From UBA5069 sp964560495 (GTDB taxonomy: Bacteria; Chloroflexota; Anaerolineae; Caldilineales; Caldilineaceae): a DNA stretch of 64,000 nucleotides. A program made the position numbers and the translations under genes. Positions 28,975-37,241 of the stretch are shown one piece after another. The DNA lies in NCBI GenBank assembly GCA_964560495.1, contig CAZLMM010000018.1:19422-83421 (forward strand). The letters run 5' to 3'. Each line of letters opens with the position of its first letter. Within the stretch, counting starts at the first letter, position 1. Below the pieces are notes generated by a model. That model was not told the DNA's origin. It saw only the letters and a program-made list of their open reading frames with translations, and did not search any database.

Positions 28975-29312
28975 CTTTTCCAGTTACGGGATGCGAGTTA
29001 CCGTCTGCGGTTTGCCCGGATTTCTCCGTGCGGAGATTGTCTGCAAACCCATGCACAGACCGCACTTTGGTCAAAACTTGGCCGAAATCTGGCCGCGTGA
29101 TTATAGCATTCTCTCGTCGATCCTGATATAGTTGAACAACGAGCTACAGTCTTCCAATTGAGAGTTGCCAGACGCTTTATGGACGCCGTGAGGGCCTGGT
29201 GTGACTTGGCGCTGCACACGCTTCCCTTTGCAGCGATTTCATGCGGGTGAATTCAAACTGAGTTCGCAGTATACGAGTTTCCACGTCTACGGTCATCCGG
29301 AGAGAGCCGCCT
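28975..29312. other. Divergent intergenic region between regulator and sugar-transport locus
   Basis: About 340 bases with AT-rich patches (around 29095-29130 and 29240-29290), where promoters for both directions are expected. No pair of boxes close to consensus stood out and no gene was found. Confidence 0.4.
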
Positions 29313-30317
29313 ATGCAACTATCTCAGCCTGAGGCAACGTCCGGCGGTGGGGTCGCTGTGGCGCAGGGCAGCGCACTTCCCCGGTCGTCCACTCGTCGCA
29401 GCACCTCCCAGTTGAGTAAGGCAACAAAGAGTCTGCGCCGCTATTGGCAGTTGTATTTGATCATGCTGCCGGGATTGCTCTACTTTTTCATTTTCAAATA
29501 CATCCCCATGTTCAACGCAGTGATCGCCTTCAAGGATTACAGTGTGGTCAAAGGGATTTGGGGCAGTCCCTGGGCAGGCTTCAAACACTTCGAGCTCTTT
29601 TTCCAGAACCCCGTCTTTTGGACCCTGCTCCAAAATACATTGACCCTGAGCGTCTATGCGCTGCTCGTCGGCTTTCCCATCCCAATCATCCTCGCCATCG
29701 CTCTGAATGAAATTCGCAATGGTTTCTTCAAGCGATCGGTGCAGATGGTCACCTATGCGCCCTACTTTATTTCGACAGTGGTCATGGTGTCCATGATCAT
29801 GCTGCTGCTGGCGCCGCGGCTCGGAATCGTCAATCAGGGATTGCAGGCCCTTGGATTGCCGACGACCAATCTCTTGGGGCGGCCAGACGCCTTCCCCTCC
29901 ATCTATGTCTGGTCAGGCGTCTGGCAAGGCACCGGCTATGCGGCCATTGTCTACCTGGCGGCCCTGTCCGGCATCGATCCAACGCTCTATGAAGCGGCCA
30001 AAGTGGATGGCGCCTCGCGCTTGCAGAAGATTCGCTACATCGACCTGCCAGGCATCATGCCTGTGGCCGTGATCATCTTGATCCTGACTTCCGGCAGCCT
30101 GTTGGCCCTTGGCTTCGAGAAGGTCTATCTGCTGCAGAACCCGCTCAACTTGAGCACCTCCGAGGTCATCGCCACCTATGTGTACAAGGTTGGCCTGCTC
30201 AATGCGAACTTCAGCTTTGCCACGGCGGTCGGTCTGTTCAATTCTGTGATCAACATGATTCTTTTGGTGCTCGTCAATGCCTGGGCCAGGCGCGTTTCGG
30301 ACGTCAGCTTGTGGTAG
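29313..30317 (+). CDS. ABC sugar transporter permease, LplB type
   Basis: 334 residues. A ~45-residue cytoplasmic tail precedes six membrane helices. The LplB signature is clear: FKYIPMFNAVIAFKDYSVVKGIWGSPWAGF. The ATPase-docking EAA loop is YEAAKVDGASRLQKIRYIDLPGI near residue 228. Pairs with the LplC-type permease that follows. As is usual for LplABC systems, no ATPase gene lies in the locus, so a shared MsmX-like ATPase is expected elsewhere. Confidence 0.93.
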   Translation: MQLSQPEATSGGGVAVAQGSALPRSSTRRSTSQLSKATKSLRRYWQLYLIMLPGLLYFFIFKYIPMFNAVIAFKDYSVVKGIWGSPWAGFKHFELFFQNPVFWTLLQNTLTLSVYALLVGFPIPIILAIALNEIRNGFFKRSVQMVTYAPYFISTVVMVSMIMLLLAPRLGIVNQGLQALGLPTTNLLGRPDAFPSIYVWSGVWQGTGYAAIVYLAALSGIDPTLYEAAKVDGASRLQKIRYIDLPGIMPVAVIILILTSGSLLALGFEKVYLLQNPLNLSTSEVIATYVYKVGLLNANFSFATAVGLFNSVINMILLVLVNAWARRVSDVSLW

Positions 30318-30339
30318 TGGAAGGGAAGGGATTCAACTC

Positions 30340-31269
30340 ATGATAGAAGCGAACACAGCGAACGCCAGCACGGTGAAACACCCTATGCGCATCCGCGAGT
30401 CTCTCGGAGACCGCCTTTTCCTGTTTGCGGTCTATCTTTTTTTGGCGATGGTTCTGCTGATCGTCCTCTACCCACTCGTCTATGTCGTCAGTTCCTCGTT
30501 CAGCAGCCCGTCGGCTGTCTCTTCTGGCCGAGTGTGGCTGTGGCCGGTCGACTTTTCCCTGAAGGGGTATCAGGTGGCGTTCAGCAATCCCCAGATCATC
30601 ACCGGCTATGCCAACTCGCTCTACTACACCTTCTTCGGCACCTTGATCAGCGTGACGTTGACGGTGTTGGTGGCCTATCCGCTGTCGCGACGCAATTTGT
30701 TTGGCCGTGATGCGATCATGATCTTCATCACTTTCACGATGATTTTCTACGGCGGTTTGATCCCGACCTATCTGGTTGTGAAAGAACTGGGCATGCTCAA
30801 CACCCGCTGGGCGCTGTTGATCCCGCAGGCAGTGGCTGCGTGGCAGGTGATCATTGCCCGCACCTTTTTCCAGGTGAACATCCCCGAAGAGTTGGCCGAG
30901 GCCGCCGAATTGGACGGTTGCAGCGACCTGCGTTTCCTGTGGTCGATCGTGCTGCCGCTCTCCAAACCGATCCTGGCTGTGCTGGTGCTGATGTACGCCG
31001 TAGGACAGTGGAATGCTTACTTCGACGCTTTGCTCTATCTCAAGTCCGCCGATCTGCATCCCCTGCAATTGGTGCTGCGCGGCATCCTGATTCTCAACAC
31101 CACCACCAGCGGCTCGATGGAGGCCTCAGCAATGGTCGAACGGCAGCAGATGGCTGACCTGCTGAAGTTCTCGCTGATCGTCGTCGGCAGTCTGCCGGTG
31201 CTGCTGATCTATCCGTTTGCCCAAAAGTACTTTGTGAGCGGCATGTTGATTGGGTCGATCAAGGGGTAG
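30340..31269 (+). CDS. ABC sugar transporter permease, LplC/YtcP type
   Basis: 309 residues from ATG 30340 with GAAGGGAAGGG upstream; a longer frame from 30277 overlaps the previous gene. Six membrane helices; PLSRRNLFGRDAIMIFITFTMIFYGGLIPTYL and the EAA loop AEAAELDGCSDLRFLWSIVLPLSKPI near residue 185 identify the LplC family. The C-terminus ends FAQKYFVSGMLIGSIKG, the family tail. Partner of the LplB-type permease and the lipoprotein at 31609. Confidence 0.94.
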   Translation: MIEANTANASTVKHPMRIRESLGDRLFLFAVYLFLAMVLLIVLYPLVYVVSSSFSSPSAVSSGRVWLWPVDFSLKGYQVAFSNPQIITGYANSLYYTFFGTLISVTLTVLVAYPLSRRNLFGRDAIMIFITFTMIFYGGLIPTYLVVKELGMLNTRWALLIPQAVAAWQVIIARTFFQVNIPEELAEAAELDGCSDLRFLWSIVLPLSKPILAVLVLMYAVGQWNAYFDALLYLKSADLHPLQLVLRGILILNTTTSGSMEASAMVERQQMADLLKFSLIVVGSLPVLLIYPFAQKYFVSGMLIGSIKG

Positions 31270-31333
31270 TCATTGTGGCTGACCACACCCTCTGATTCTG
31301 ATGAAGGGTTCATCCAAAAATTGCTTCCGCTTT

Positions 31334-31384
31334 TGTCATCCTGTTCGGCGCGGGCGCACAGCGCCAACGCAGTGAAGAATCTAC
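31334..31384. repeat. Partial copy of the TGTCAT-type dispersed repeat
   Basis: TGTCATCCTGTTCGGCGC at the left and CAACGCAGTGAAGAATCTAC at the right relate to the fuller palindrome at 13031-13115 (shared TGTCAT.CTG and ACGCAGTGAAG.ATCTAC). Confidence 0.5.
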
Positions 31385-31481
31385 GGGTGACGTGCGAAGA
31401 ATTACATTGACGGCCCCTCAGTACACTTCAAATGCGTTGCCGAATCTCAATTGACCGGCGAAGGAGGTGATGTCTGCATTC

Positions 31482-31559
31482 ATGAATGGAGAAGAAAGAG
31501 GTGGGGGCGCAAGTGGCGTTCACCTGGCCTTCTTCCTGTCGCAAATCGTGTCCCTGTGA
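31482..31559 (+). CDS. Possible 25-residue leader peptide
   Basis: ATG 31482 to TGA 31559 encodes MNGEERGGGASGVHLAFFLS... (25 residues). AAGGAGGTGATG at 31461-31472 is complementary to nearly the whole anti-Shine-Dalgarno sequence, 10-11 bases before the ATG. It ends 50 bases before the solute-binding-protein gene. Could be a translated leader that tunes expression of that gene, or chance. Confidence 0.3.
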   Translation: MNGEERGGGASGVHLAFFLSQIVSL

Positions 31560-31608
31560 ATTGCTTTGAACGTCGATTCTTTTGTCACTCCAAAGGAGAA
31601 CCACACCT

Positions 31609-33267
31609 ATGAACAAGTCTGTATTGTATATTGTTGCACTGCTCGTGATTGTGAGCATGTTGCTGATGAGCTGTGCCGGGGCTGCTCAACCTCCTGCCGC
31701 CGCGCCGGAAGGCGAGTCAGCCGCCGCAGGGCCAGTCAAGATCAAGATCTTCTCTCCCCAGGGAGCGGATCAGGATTTGGCCACCAACTCGTTTACGAAG
31801 CAAGCCGAGGAGATGTTCGGCATCGAGTTCGAGTGGCAGACCACCACTATGGACGGAAATTCGGCAAAGGAACAGCGCCAAATCTCGCTGGCCAGCGGCG
31901 ACTACCCAGACCTGTACATGTTAATTCCCTGGGTCGATCAGTTTACGCAACTGGAATTACTGAAGTATGGCCAGGAAGGCGTGCTCCTCCCGCTGAACGA
32001 CCTGATCGCGGAGCATGGTCCCAACATCCAGGCCGCGCTGGACAACTACCCCGATTTCAAGGCGATGGCAACCGCGCCGGATGGCAACATCTACGGCCTG
32101 CCGCAGTTGATCCAGTGTTACCACTGCTCCTACGGCAACAAGATGTGGGTGAACAGCAAGTGGCTCAAAGCATTGGGGCTGGAAGTCCCAACGACGACCG
32201 AAGAATTCAGGGCCATGCTGGAGGCCTTCAAGACCCAGGACCCCAACGGCAACGGCGTCGCGGATGAAGTGCCGTTGGGCGGATCAATCGAGGACTACGG
32301 TGTGCGCCCGATCCCCTTCCTGATGAATGGCTTCATCTATGACGACGACCGCACCTACTTGATTCTGAATGAAGGCAAGGTCGACACCGTCGCCAACAAG
32401 CCGGAATGGAAGGAAGGTCTTGCCTATGTCAAGAGTCTATATGACGCGGGTCTGATCGACCCGGGCGCCTTCACCCAGAATGCGGAAGCCTACAAGAAGG
32501 TCGGCGACAATGCCGACGCGCAGTTGCTTGGCGCTGGCGCTGGCATGCATCCGGCGATCTTCGTGTCGTGGCCTCCGGGCTACGGGGGCGACTATGACGC
32601 CATCCCACCGCTGCAAGGACCGCATGCCGCCTTCTCCACTTATCTGAATCCCAGTGTGGCCGGTGCAACTTTCCTGCTGACCAACAAGGCCAGCCCAGAA
32701 GCCCAGGTTGCCGCCGTCAAGCTGGTGGATTACATGTTCACCCAGGAAGGCCAACTGCGCGCCCACTTTGGTGAAGAAGGCAGAGACTGGCGCCGCCCGC
32801 AAGAAGGCGATGTCGCCAACAACAAGGATGTCGAACCGATTTTCGCCACGATCCCGATGGCCGAGGGCGAAGAACCACACAATTCCAGTTGGGGCGCCGC
32901 CGCCCAGTACTTCCAGCCGAAGACCTTCCGGGATGGTTGGGTCCAATCGACGGACCCGGCAGAGTACTACCTTCCGGCTGGCTACGAGCGCCGTCTGCAA
33001 GATGCAACCTACCTGTACGATGGCAAGGAGTCGCCGGATCTCTTCCCATTCTGGGCGCTTTGGCCCGACCCGGCCACGGCAGACGCGGTCGCCATGCAAC
33101 GTCAGAACATCACCGACTATGTCAACCAGAACGCGCTGCAATTCGTCACCGGCTCCAAGAACCTGGATACAGACTGGGACGCCTATGTTGCCGGTCTGGA
33201 ACAGTTGGATCTCGCTGGCTACCTGGCGTCAATGCAGGCAGCATATGACGCCAGCACGGTCAAGTAG
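31609..33267 (+). CDS. Sugar ABC transporter solute-binding lipoprotein (LplA type)
   Basis: 552 residues from ATG 31609 with CAAAGGAG upstream. Lipoprotein signal: MNKSVLYIVALLVIVSMLLMSC with Cys22 as the lipid-modified residue, then an Ala/Pro/Gly-rich linker. Mature protein has the family-1 solute-binding pattern (GDYPDLYMLIPWVDQF, DGNIYGLPQL, FKTQDPNGNGVADEVPLGG, the last close to a calcium-binding loop). Long LplA-type binding proteins bind oligosaccharides. The following fucosidase genes suggest fucosylated glycans (inference). Confidence 0.94.
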   Translation: MNKSVLYIVALLVIVSMLLMSCAGAAQPPAAAPEGESAAAGPVKIKIFSPQGADQDLATNSFTKQAEEMFGIEFEWQTTTMDGNSAKEQRQISLASGDYPDLYMLIPWVDQFTQLELLKYGQEGVLLPLNDLIAEHGPNIQAALDNYPDFKAMATAPDGNIYGLPQLIQCYHCSYGNKMWVNSKWLKALGLEVPTTTEEFRAMLEAFKTQDPNGNGVADEVPLGGSIEDYGVRPIPFLMNGFIYDDDRTYLILNEGKVDTVANKPEWKEGLAYVKSLYDAGLIDPGAFTQNAEAYKKVGDNADAQLLGAGAGMHPAIFVSWPPGYGGDYDAIPPLQGPHAAFSTYLNPSVAGATFLLTNKASPEAQVAAVKLVDYMFTQEGQLRAHFGEEGRDWRRPQEGDVANNKDVEPIFATIPMAEGEEPHNSSWGAAAQYFQPKTFRDGWVQSTDPAEYYLPAGYERRLQDATYLYDGKESPDLFPFWALWPDPATADAVAMQRQNITDYVNQNALQFVTGSKNLDTDWDAYVAGLEQLDLAGYLASMQAAYDASTVK

Positions 33268-33293
33268 GCGTGACTGCTTGAGGCCAAGGGTAC

Positions 33294-33352
33294 TGCGGTT
33301 GCTTTGAACCTGTGAGTTATCGCCGTTCAAGAATCACAGGTTCACACAGAGC
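33294..33352 (+). repeat. Hairpin repeat, copy A
   Basis: Shares the flank TGCGGTTGCTTTGAA and loop core TCGCCGTTCAA with copies at 44252 and 63943. Stem GAACCTGTGA (33306-33315) pairs perfectly with TCACAGGTTC (33334-33343). The stem sequence differs from the other copies but pairing is kept. It starts 26 bases after the stop of the solute-binding-protein gene, where it could act as a terminator or a 3' stabiliser. Confidence 0.8.
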
Positions 33353-33485
33353 AGAGAATAGATGATGTGCAAACGCCACCTGGACACCCGCGCTTCCTTC
33401 AGTGCAGAGGATCAAGCGAACGGTGCTCTGGGTGGTGTTTTTTCTGCGATTGGAGCGATCCATCGGCGTTCGTCATCGTTTGGTC

Positions 33486-33594
33486 CACCGGTTGAAACCG
33501 GTGTCTGAAATGCGAACCCCGCTTCAGCGGGTTGAACGAGCACCCAGTGCGCTGAAGCGCACTTTGGCTATCAGCCGCCGATTTGAATCGGCGG
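33486..33594 (+). repeat. Array of four short palindromes ahead of the fucosidase gene
   Basis: Four consecutive hairpins with different stems: CACCGGTT/AACCGGTG (33486-33503), AACCCCGCT/AGCGGGTT with one bulged C (33515-33533), AGTGCGC/GCGCACT with TGAA loop (33546-33563), and CCGCCGAT/ATCGGCGG with TTGA loop (33575-33594). They fill the gap between the transporter and the glycosidase genes; with copy A of the hairpin repeat nothing else is seen in 33268-33642. Confidence 0.75.
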
Positions 33595-33642
33595 GTTTGG
33601 CCGAAACGATGACCGATGCCGATCCATAGATGAAGAGGTTTT

Positions 33643-34881
33643 ATGATTGAGATTGACGAAAAGAAAACTGCAAGCATTCGCTGGTTTACAGACGCTCGTT
33701 TTGGGATGTTTATCCACTGGGGCGTCTATTCGCTGCTGGGACGGGGCGAGTGGGCCAGATACACAGAAGCCATTCCGCCCGACGAATACCATGCACTGGC
33801 GCAGGCGTTTCATCCGCGCCATTTCGACGCGACAGGTTGGGCGCGGCTGGCAAAAGCCGCCGGCATGAAGTACATGGTGCTGACCGCCAAGCATCATGAT
33901 GGCTTTTGCCTCTTCGACAGCCAGTACACCGATTTCACCAGCGTCAAGACCGCAGCCAGACGCGACTTTGTCGCCGAATATGTCGCAGCGTGTCGGGCAG
34001 AGGGCCTGGGCGTGGGGCTGTACTTCTCGGTCAAGGACTGGGACTTTCCAGCCTATTTTGATGGCCCGGAGCGCAACCCGCACGGCTGGGCAAAAGGCGT
34101 CCAACATTTCCACAACCAGGCCAAAGAGTTGCTGACCAATTACGGCAAGATCGATATCTTCTGGTTTGACTGTGCGGACGACGCCAACTTCCGTGGCGGT
34201 TGGGGAGATGCGACAAATGACGTTTGGCGCTCACAGGAACTGGTGGATTGGATCCATGCTGCCCAACCCGGCATCCTGATCAACAATCGCAGCGGCCTGC
34301 CGGGTGATTTCCGCACCCCAGAACAGACCATCCCGCGCACAAGTCAAGAGGGCATCTTTGAGTCCTGCGTCACCATGACCCACAATCACTGGGGATATTG
34401 CCCAGCCGATCCCTTCAAGGAGACGTGGCATCTGTTGAGCGACCTGGTCGCCTGCGCCGCGCGCGGAGGGAACTACCTGCTCAACGTGGGCCCGGGCCCA
34501 GACGGGGTGATTCCCCTGCCAGCGTGCGAACGTCTGCTGGAAATCGGGCGCTGGATGGAAGTGCACGGCGAAGCCATCTACGGCTCGCAGCGCATCCTGC
34601 CCGACTGGTGGGATCACTTTTCCACTGGCCGCATCACGACAAGAGACAACATCGCCTATCTGGTCGTCCAACTTTGGTCGCCCACTGGCGCGCTCTCGCT
34701 CAACCAGTTGCAGAATGATGTCCGCCGCGCCATGCTGCTGGCTTCCGGCCAAGAACTTCAGGTGCGCCGCATCGGGCGCAGAGTGTTGATCGAAGGTCTG
34801 CCGGCCCTGCCGCCAGCCATGCCATTCAACGTTGTGAAACTTGAGCTGGACGGCCCGGCGAAGCCTCAGGTCTACTATTGA
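33643..34881 (+). CDS. GH29 alpha-L-fucosidase
   Basis: 412 residues. GH29 features: RFGMFIHWGVYSLLGRGEWAR near residue 20, LTAKHHDGFCLFDSQYTDFTSV near residue 80, and the nucleophile Asp in KIDIFWFDCADD near residue 175. The C-terminal sandwich is short. Retaining alpha-L-fucosidase; no signal peptide, so it probably acts in the cytoplasm on imported oligosaccharides. First of three glycosidase-type genes that touch or overlap. Confidence 0.93.
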   Translation: MIEIDEKKTASIRWFTDARFGMFIHWGVYSLLGRGEWARYTEAIPPDEYHALAQAFHPRHFDATGWARLAKAAGMKYMVLTAKHHDGFCLFDSQYTDFTSVKTAARRDFVAEYVAACRAEGLGVGLYFSVKDWDFPAYFDGPERNPHGWAKGVQHFHNQAKELLTNYGKIDIFWFDCADDANFRGGWGDATNDVWRSQELVDWIHAAQPGILINNRSGLPGDFRTPEQTIPRTSQEGIFESCVTMTHNHWGYCPADPFKETWHLLSDLVACAARGGNYLLNVGPGPDGVIPLPACERLLEIGRWMEVHGEAIYGSQRILPDWWDHFSTGRITTRDNIAYLVVQLWSPTGALSLNQLQNDVRRAMLLASGQELQVRRIGRRVLIEGLPALPPAMPFNVVKLELDGPAKPQVYY

Positions 34882-34892
34882 GAACACCCACC

Positions 34893-37241
34893 ATGAACGA
34901 TTCTCTCGACCAATACAACATCATCTGGCAATCGCCCAGCCGCAATTCCGGCGAATCGATGCCCTGTGGCGGGCACGACATCGGTCTCAACGTCTGGGTG
35001 GAAGCCGACGCTGCCACCGGCGAAGGCGACCTGCTTTTCTACATCGACCGCGCCGGCAGCTTCGACGAGAACAATCAGATGCTCAAGCTGGGGCGCGTGC
35101 GTCTGCGCTTGACGCCAAATCCCTTCAGGGTCGGGCTGCCTTTTCGCCAGGAGTTGAAGCTGCGCCAGGGGCATGTTGAGATCATGGCAGGCGACCCTGC
35201 TGCGCAGATCGTCGTCTGGGTGGATGTTCACCGCCCCGTGATCCATGTCGAGGTTGCCAGCGCCCACCCGTTGGAAATGCAGGCCAGCTATGAGAACTGG
35301 CGGCTGACCGAACGCGAAATCCCCTACGAGCGGCGCCATCCGTGTGCAAGCTGGGTCGCTTACCCAGGCAGGGTGACGACCGAACCGGATCGCGTGGATT
35401 TCGCCGGCGATGGCGTGCTCTTCTATCACCGCAACCGCAACGACCGTCTGCTGATTGATCACCTGATCGAGCAACAGGGACTGGCGGCGGTCAGGGAGCA
35501 GATTCCCGACACGCAGCGAAACCGCACTTTTGGCGGCATGATGGCCGGGCCGCACCTGGTCGCTGCTGGCATCGGCGAAGGGCGCTACGGCCAGACAGCA
35601 TTCCGCGGCTGGACGCTGCGCAGCCAACAGGCGGCGACCCAACATCGGCTCGACATTAGCCTGCACACCGCCCAAAGCGAGACGCTGGAAGATTGGCGCG
35701 CCGACCTGGATCGTCTTGCTCACGAAGCCGCAACCGACGTCGAGGCGGCGCGCTCGGCGTCTCTGGCCTGGTGGGAGCAATTCTGGCAGCGCAGCCACAT
35801 CGTTCTGCGGCCATCACGCTCCATCCCCCAAGACATCACCCCCCAAGACCTCACCCAGGACACAGTATGGCAGATCGGACGAAACTATCAGCTCTTTCGC
35901 TACATGCTCGGCTGCAACCGCTCCGGCGAGTACCCCACCAAGTTCAATGGCGGCCTGTTCATTTACGATCCCGGCTTCGTGCGTGAAGAATACGCGGCAG
36001 AATCGGCCGATTTCCGGCTGTGGGGCGGGGGAAGTCACACTGCGCAGAACCAGCGCCTGGTCTACTGGCCCATGCTCAAGAGCGGCGACTTTGACCTGAT
36101 GCCGCCCCAGTTCGAGTACTACCGCCGCGCGCTGCCCGGCGCCGAGGCCCGCACCCGTCACTACTGGGGACACGGCGGCTGTTCCTTCACCGAGCAGTTG
36201 GAAAATTTTGGCCTGCCGCTTGGCTGGTCGTGGGGCTGGCCCGAAACGCCCGACCCCTACCACCGGCGCCCGCCGCACTTCGACCCGACCGAACAGATGG
36301 CGCCCTGGATTCGCTATCTCTACCTCAGTCAGCTCGAGTTTACGCTGATGATGCTCAAGTATCGCCAGTACAGCGGGCTGCCGATCGATGATTACCTGCC
36401 ATTTATCGAGAGTGCGATTCGCTTTTTCGACGAGCACTATCAGTGGCAGCACTTTGTCAACGCCATTCGTCCGCTCGACGAGAACGGCCACCTGGTTTTT
36501 TTCCCGTCCACCGCGTGCGAAACCTACAAGGACGCGCTCAATCCGGCCGATCTGGTGGCGGGGCTGCAGGGCACGGTCGAGGCGCTGCTGGAGATCGCTG
36601 GCGACCTGTTGAGCGAGGAGTCGCGTGGATATTACCGCGGTCTGCTCGAACGCATCCCGCCGCTGCCCTTCCGCGAGATGCAAGGATACAAGACCATCGC
36701 CCCCGCGGTCTCGTGGACTGGCATCATCAACGTCGAGATTCCGCAGCTTTACCCCGTGCATCCCTACGAACTCTACGGGCTGACCAAGCCCGACCTGCAG
36801 GTAGCAATCGACACCTGGCGCTACGGCGACTACAACGCCGACCAGTTGAGCCACGTCAGTTGGCACCAGCAGGCGATCTTCTGCGCACGCATGGGGCTGA
36901 CCGAGGATGCCGCCCGCTACACGCTGCTCAAGCTGGCGGACTCAGGCCGGCGCTTCCCAGCTTTTTGGGGGCCGGGCCACGACTGGACGCCCGACCACAA
37001 CTGGGGTGGCTCCGGCATGATCGGCTTGCAGGAGATGTTGATGCAGTGCTTCGGCCGGCAGATCTTGCTGCTGCCTGCCTGGCCTGCCGATTGGGATGTG
37101 GAGTTCAGACTGCACGCGCACGACAACACGATCGTCGAGGGGAGCTACGCAGCGGGCAGGCTTGAATATACCGTCACGCCGCCAGAACGCGCGGCTGATG
37201 TCGTCGTCATGCACAGACAATCTTCGGAGCAAACCCAATGA
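34893..37241 (+). CDS. DUF5703-domain glycoside-hydrolase-like protein
   Basis: 782 residues from ATG 34893; a TTG at 34878 overlapping the GH29 stop is the alternative. N-terminus IIWQSPSRNSGESMPCGGHDIGLNVW...GDLLFYIDRAGSFDENNQMLKLGRVRL is the DUF5703 pattern, found with (alpha/alpha)6-barrel hydrolases. The later part (YWPMLKSGDFDLMPPQFEYY, EQLENFGLPLGW, FWGPGHDWTPDHNWGGSGMIGLQEML) fits a clan with GH95/GH65-like barrels. No signal peptide. The exact substrate is unknown; neighbours point to fucose- or galactose-containing glycans. Confidence 0.85.
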   Translation: MNDSLDQYNIIWQSPSRNSGESMPCGGHDIGLNVWVEADAATGEGDLLFYIDRAGSFDENNQMLKLGRVRLRLTPNPFRVGLPFRQELKLRQGHVEIMAGDPAAQIVVWVDVHRPVIHVEVASAHPLEMQASYENWRLTEREIPYERRHPCASWVAYPGRVTTEPDRVDFAGDGVLFYHRNRNDRLLIDHLIEQQGLAAVREQIPDTQRNRTFGGMMAGPHLVAAGIGEGRYGQTAFRGWTLRSQQAATQHRLDISLHTAQSETLEDWRADLDRLAHEAATDVEAARSASLAWWEQFWQRSHIVLRPSRSIPQDITPQDLTQDTVWQIGRNYQLFRYMLGCNRSGEYPTKFNGGLFIYDPGFVREEYAAESADFRLWGGGSHTAQNQRLVYWPMLKSGDFDLMPPQFEYYRRALPGAEARTRHYWGHGGCSFTEQLENFGLPLGWSWGWPETPDPYHRRPPHFDPTEQMAPWIRYLYLSQLEFTLMMLKYRQYSGLPIDDYLPFIESAIRFFDEHYQWQHFVNAIRPLDENGHLVFFPSTACETYKDALNPADLVAGLQGTVEALLEIAGDLLSEESRGYYRGLLERIPPLPFREMQGYKTIAPAVSWTGIINVEIPQLYPVHPYELYGLTKPDLQVAIDTWRYGDYNADQLSHVSWHQQAIFCARMGLTEDAARYTLLKLADSGRRFPAFWGPGHDWTPDHNWGGSGMIGLQEMLMQCFGRQILLLPAWPADWDVEFRLHAHDNTIVEGSYAAGRLEYTVTPPERAADVVVMHRQSSEQTQ

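Larger units (their letters stand above)
31270..31608. other. Intergenic region with half-palindrome repeat and possible leader peptide
   Basis: About 340 bases between the LplC permease and the solute-binding protein. It contains a copy of the dispersed repeat (31334-31384) and a 25-codon open frame with a perfect Shine-Dalgarno sequence (31482-31559). Confidence 0.5.

Noticed and set aside
33486..33594. CRISPR-like array
   Set aside because: The units are palindromes with unrelated sequences and there are no direct repeats, regular spacers or cas genes.
34875..36866. Minus-strand frames of 307 and 350 codons opposite the DUF5703 protein
   Set aside because: The plus strand gives a continuous 782-residue family member with coupled neighbours.
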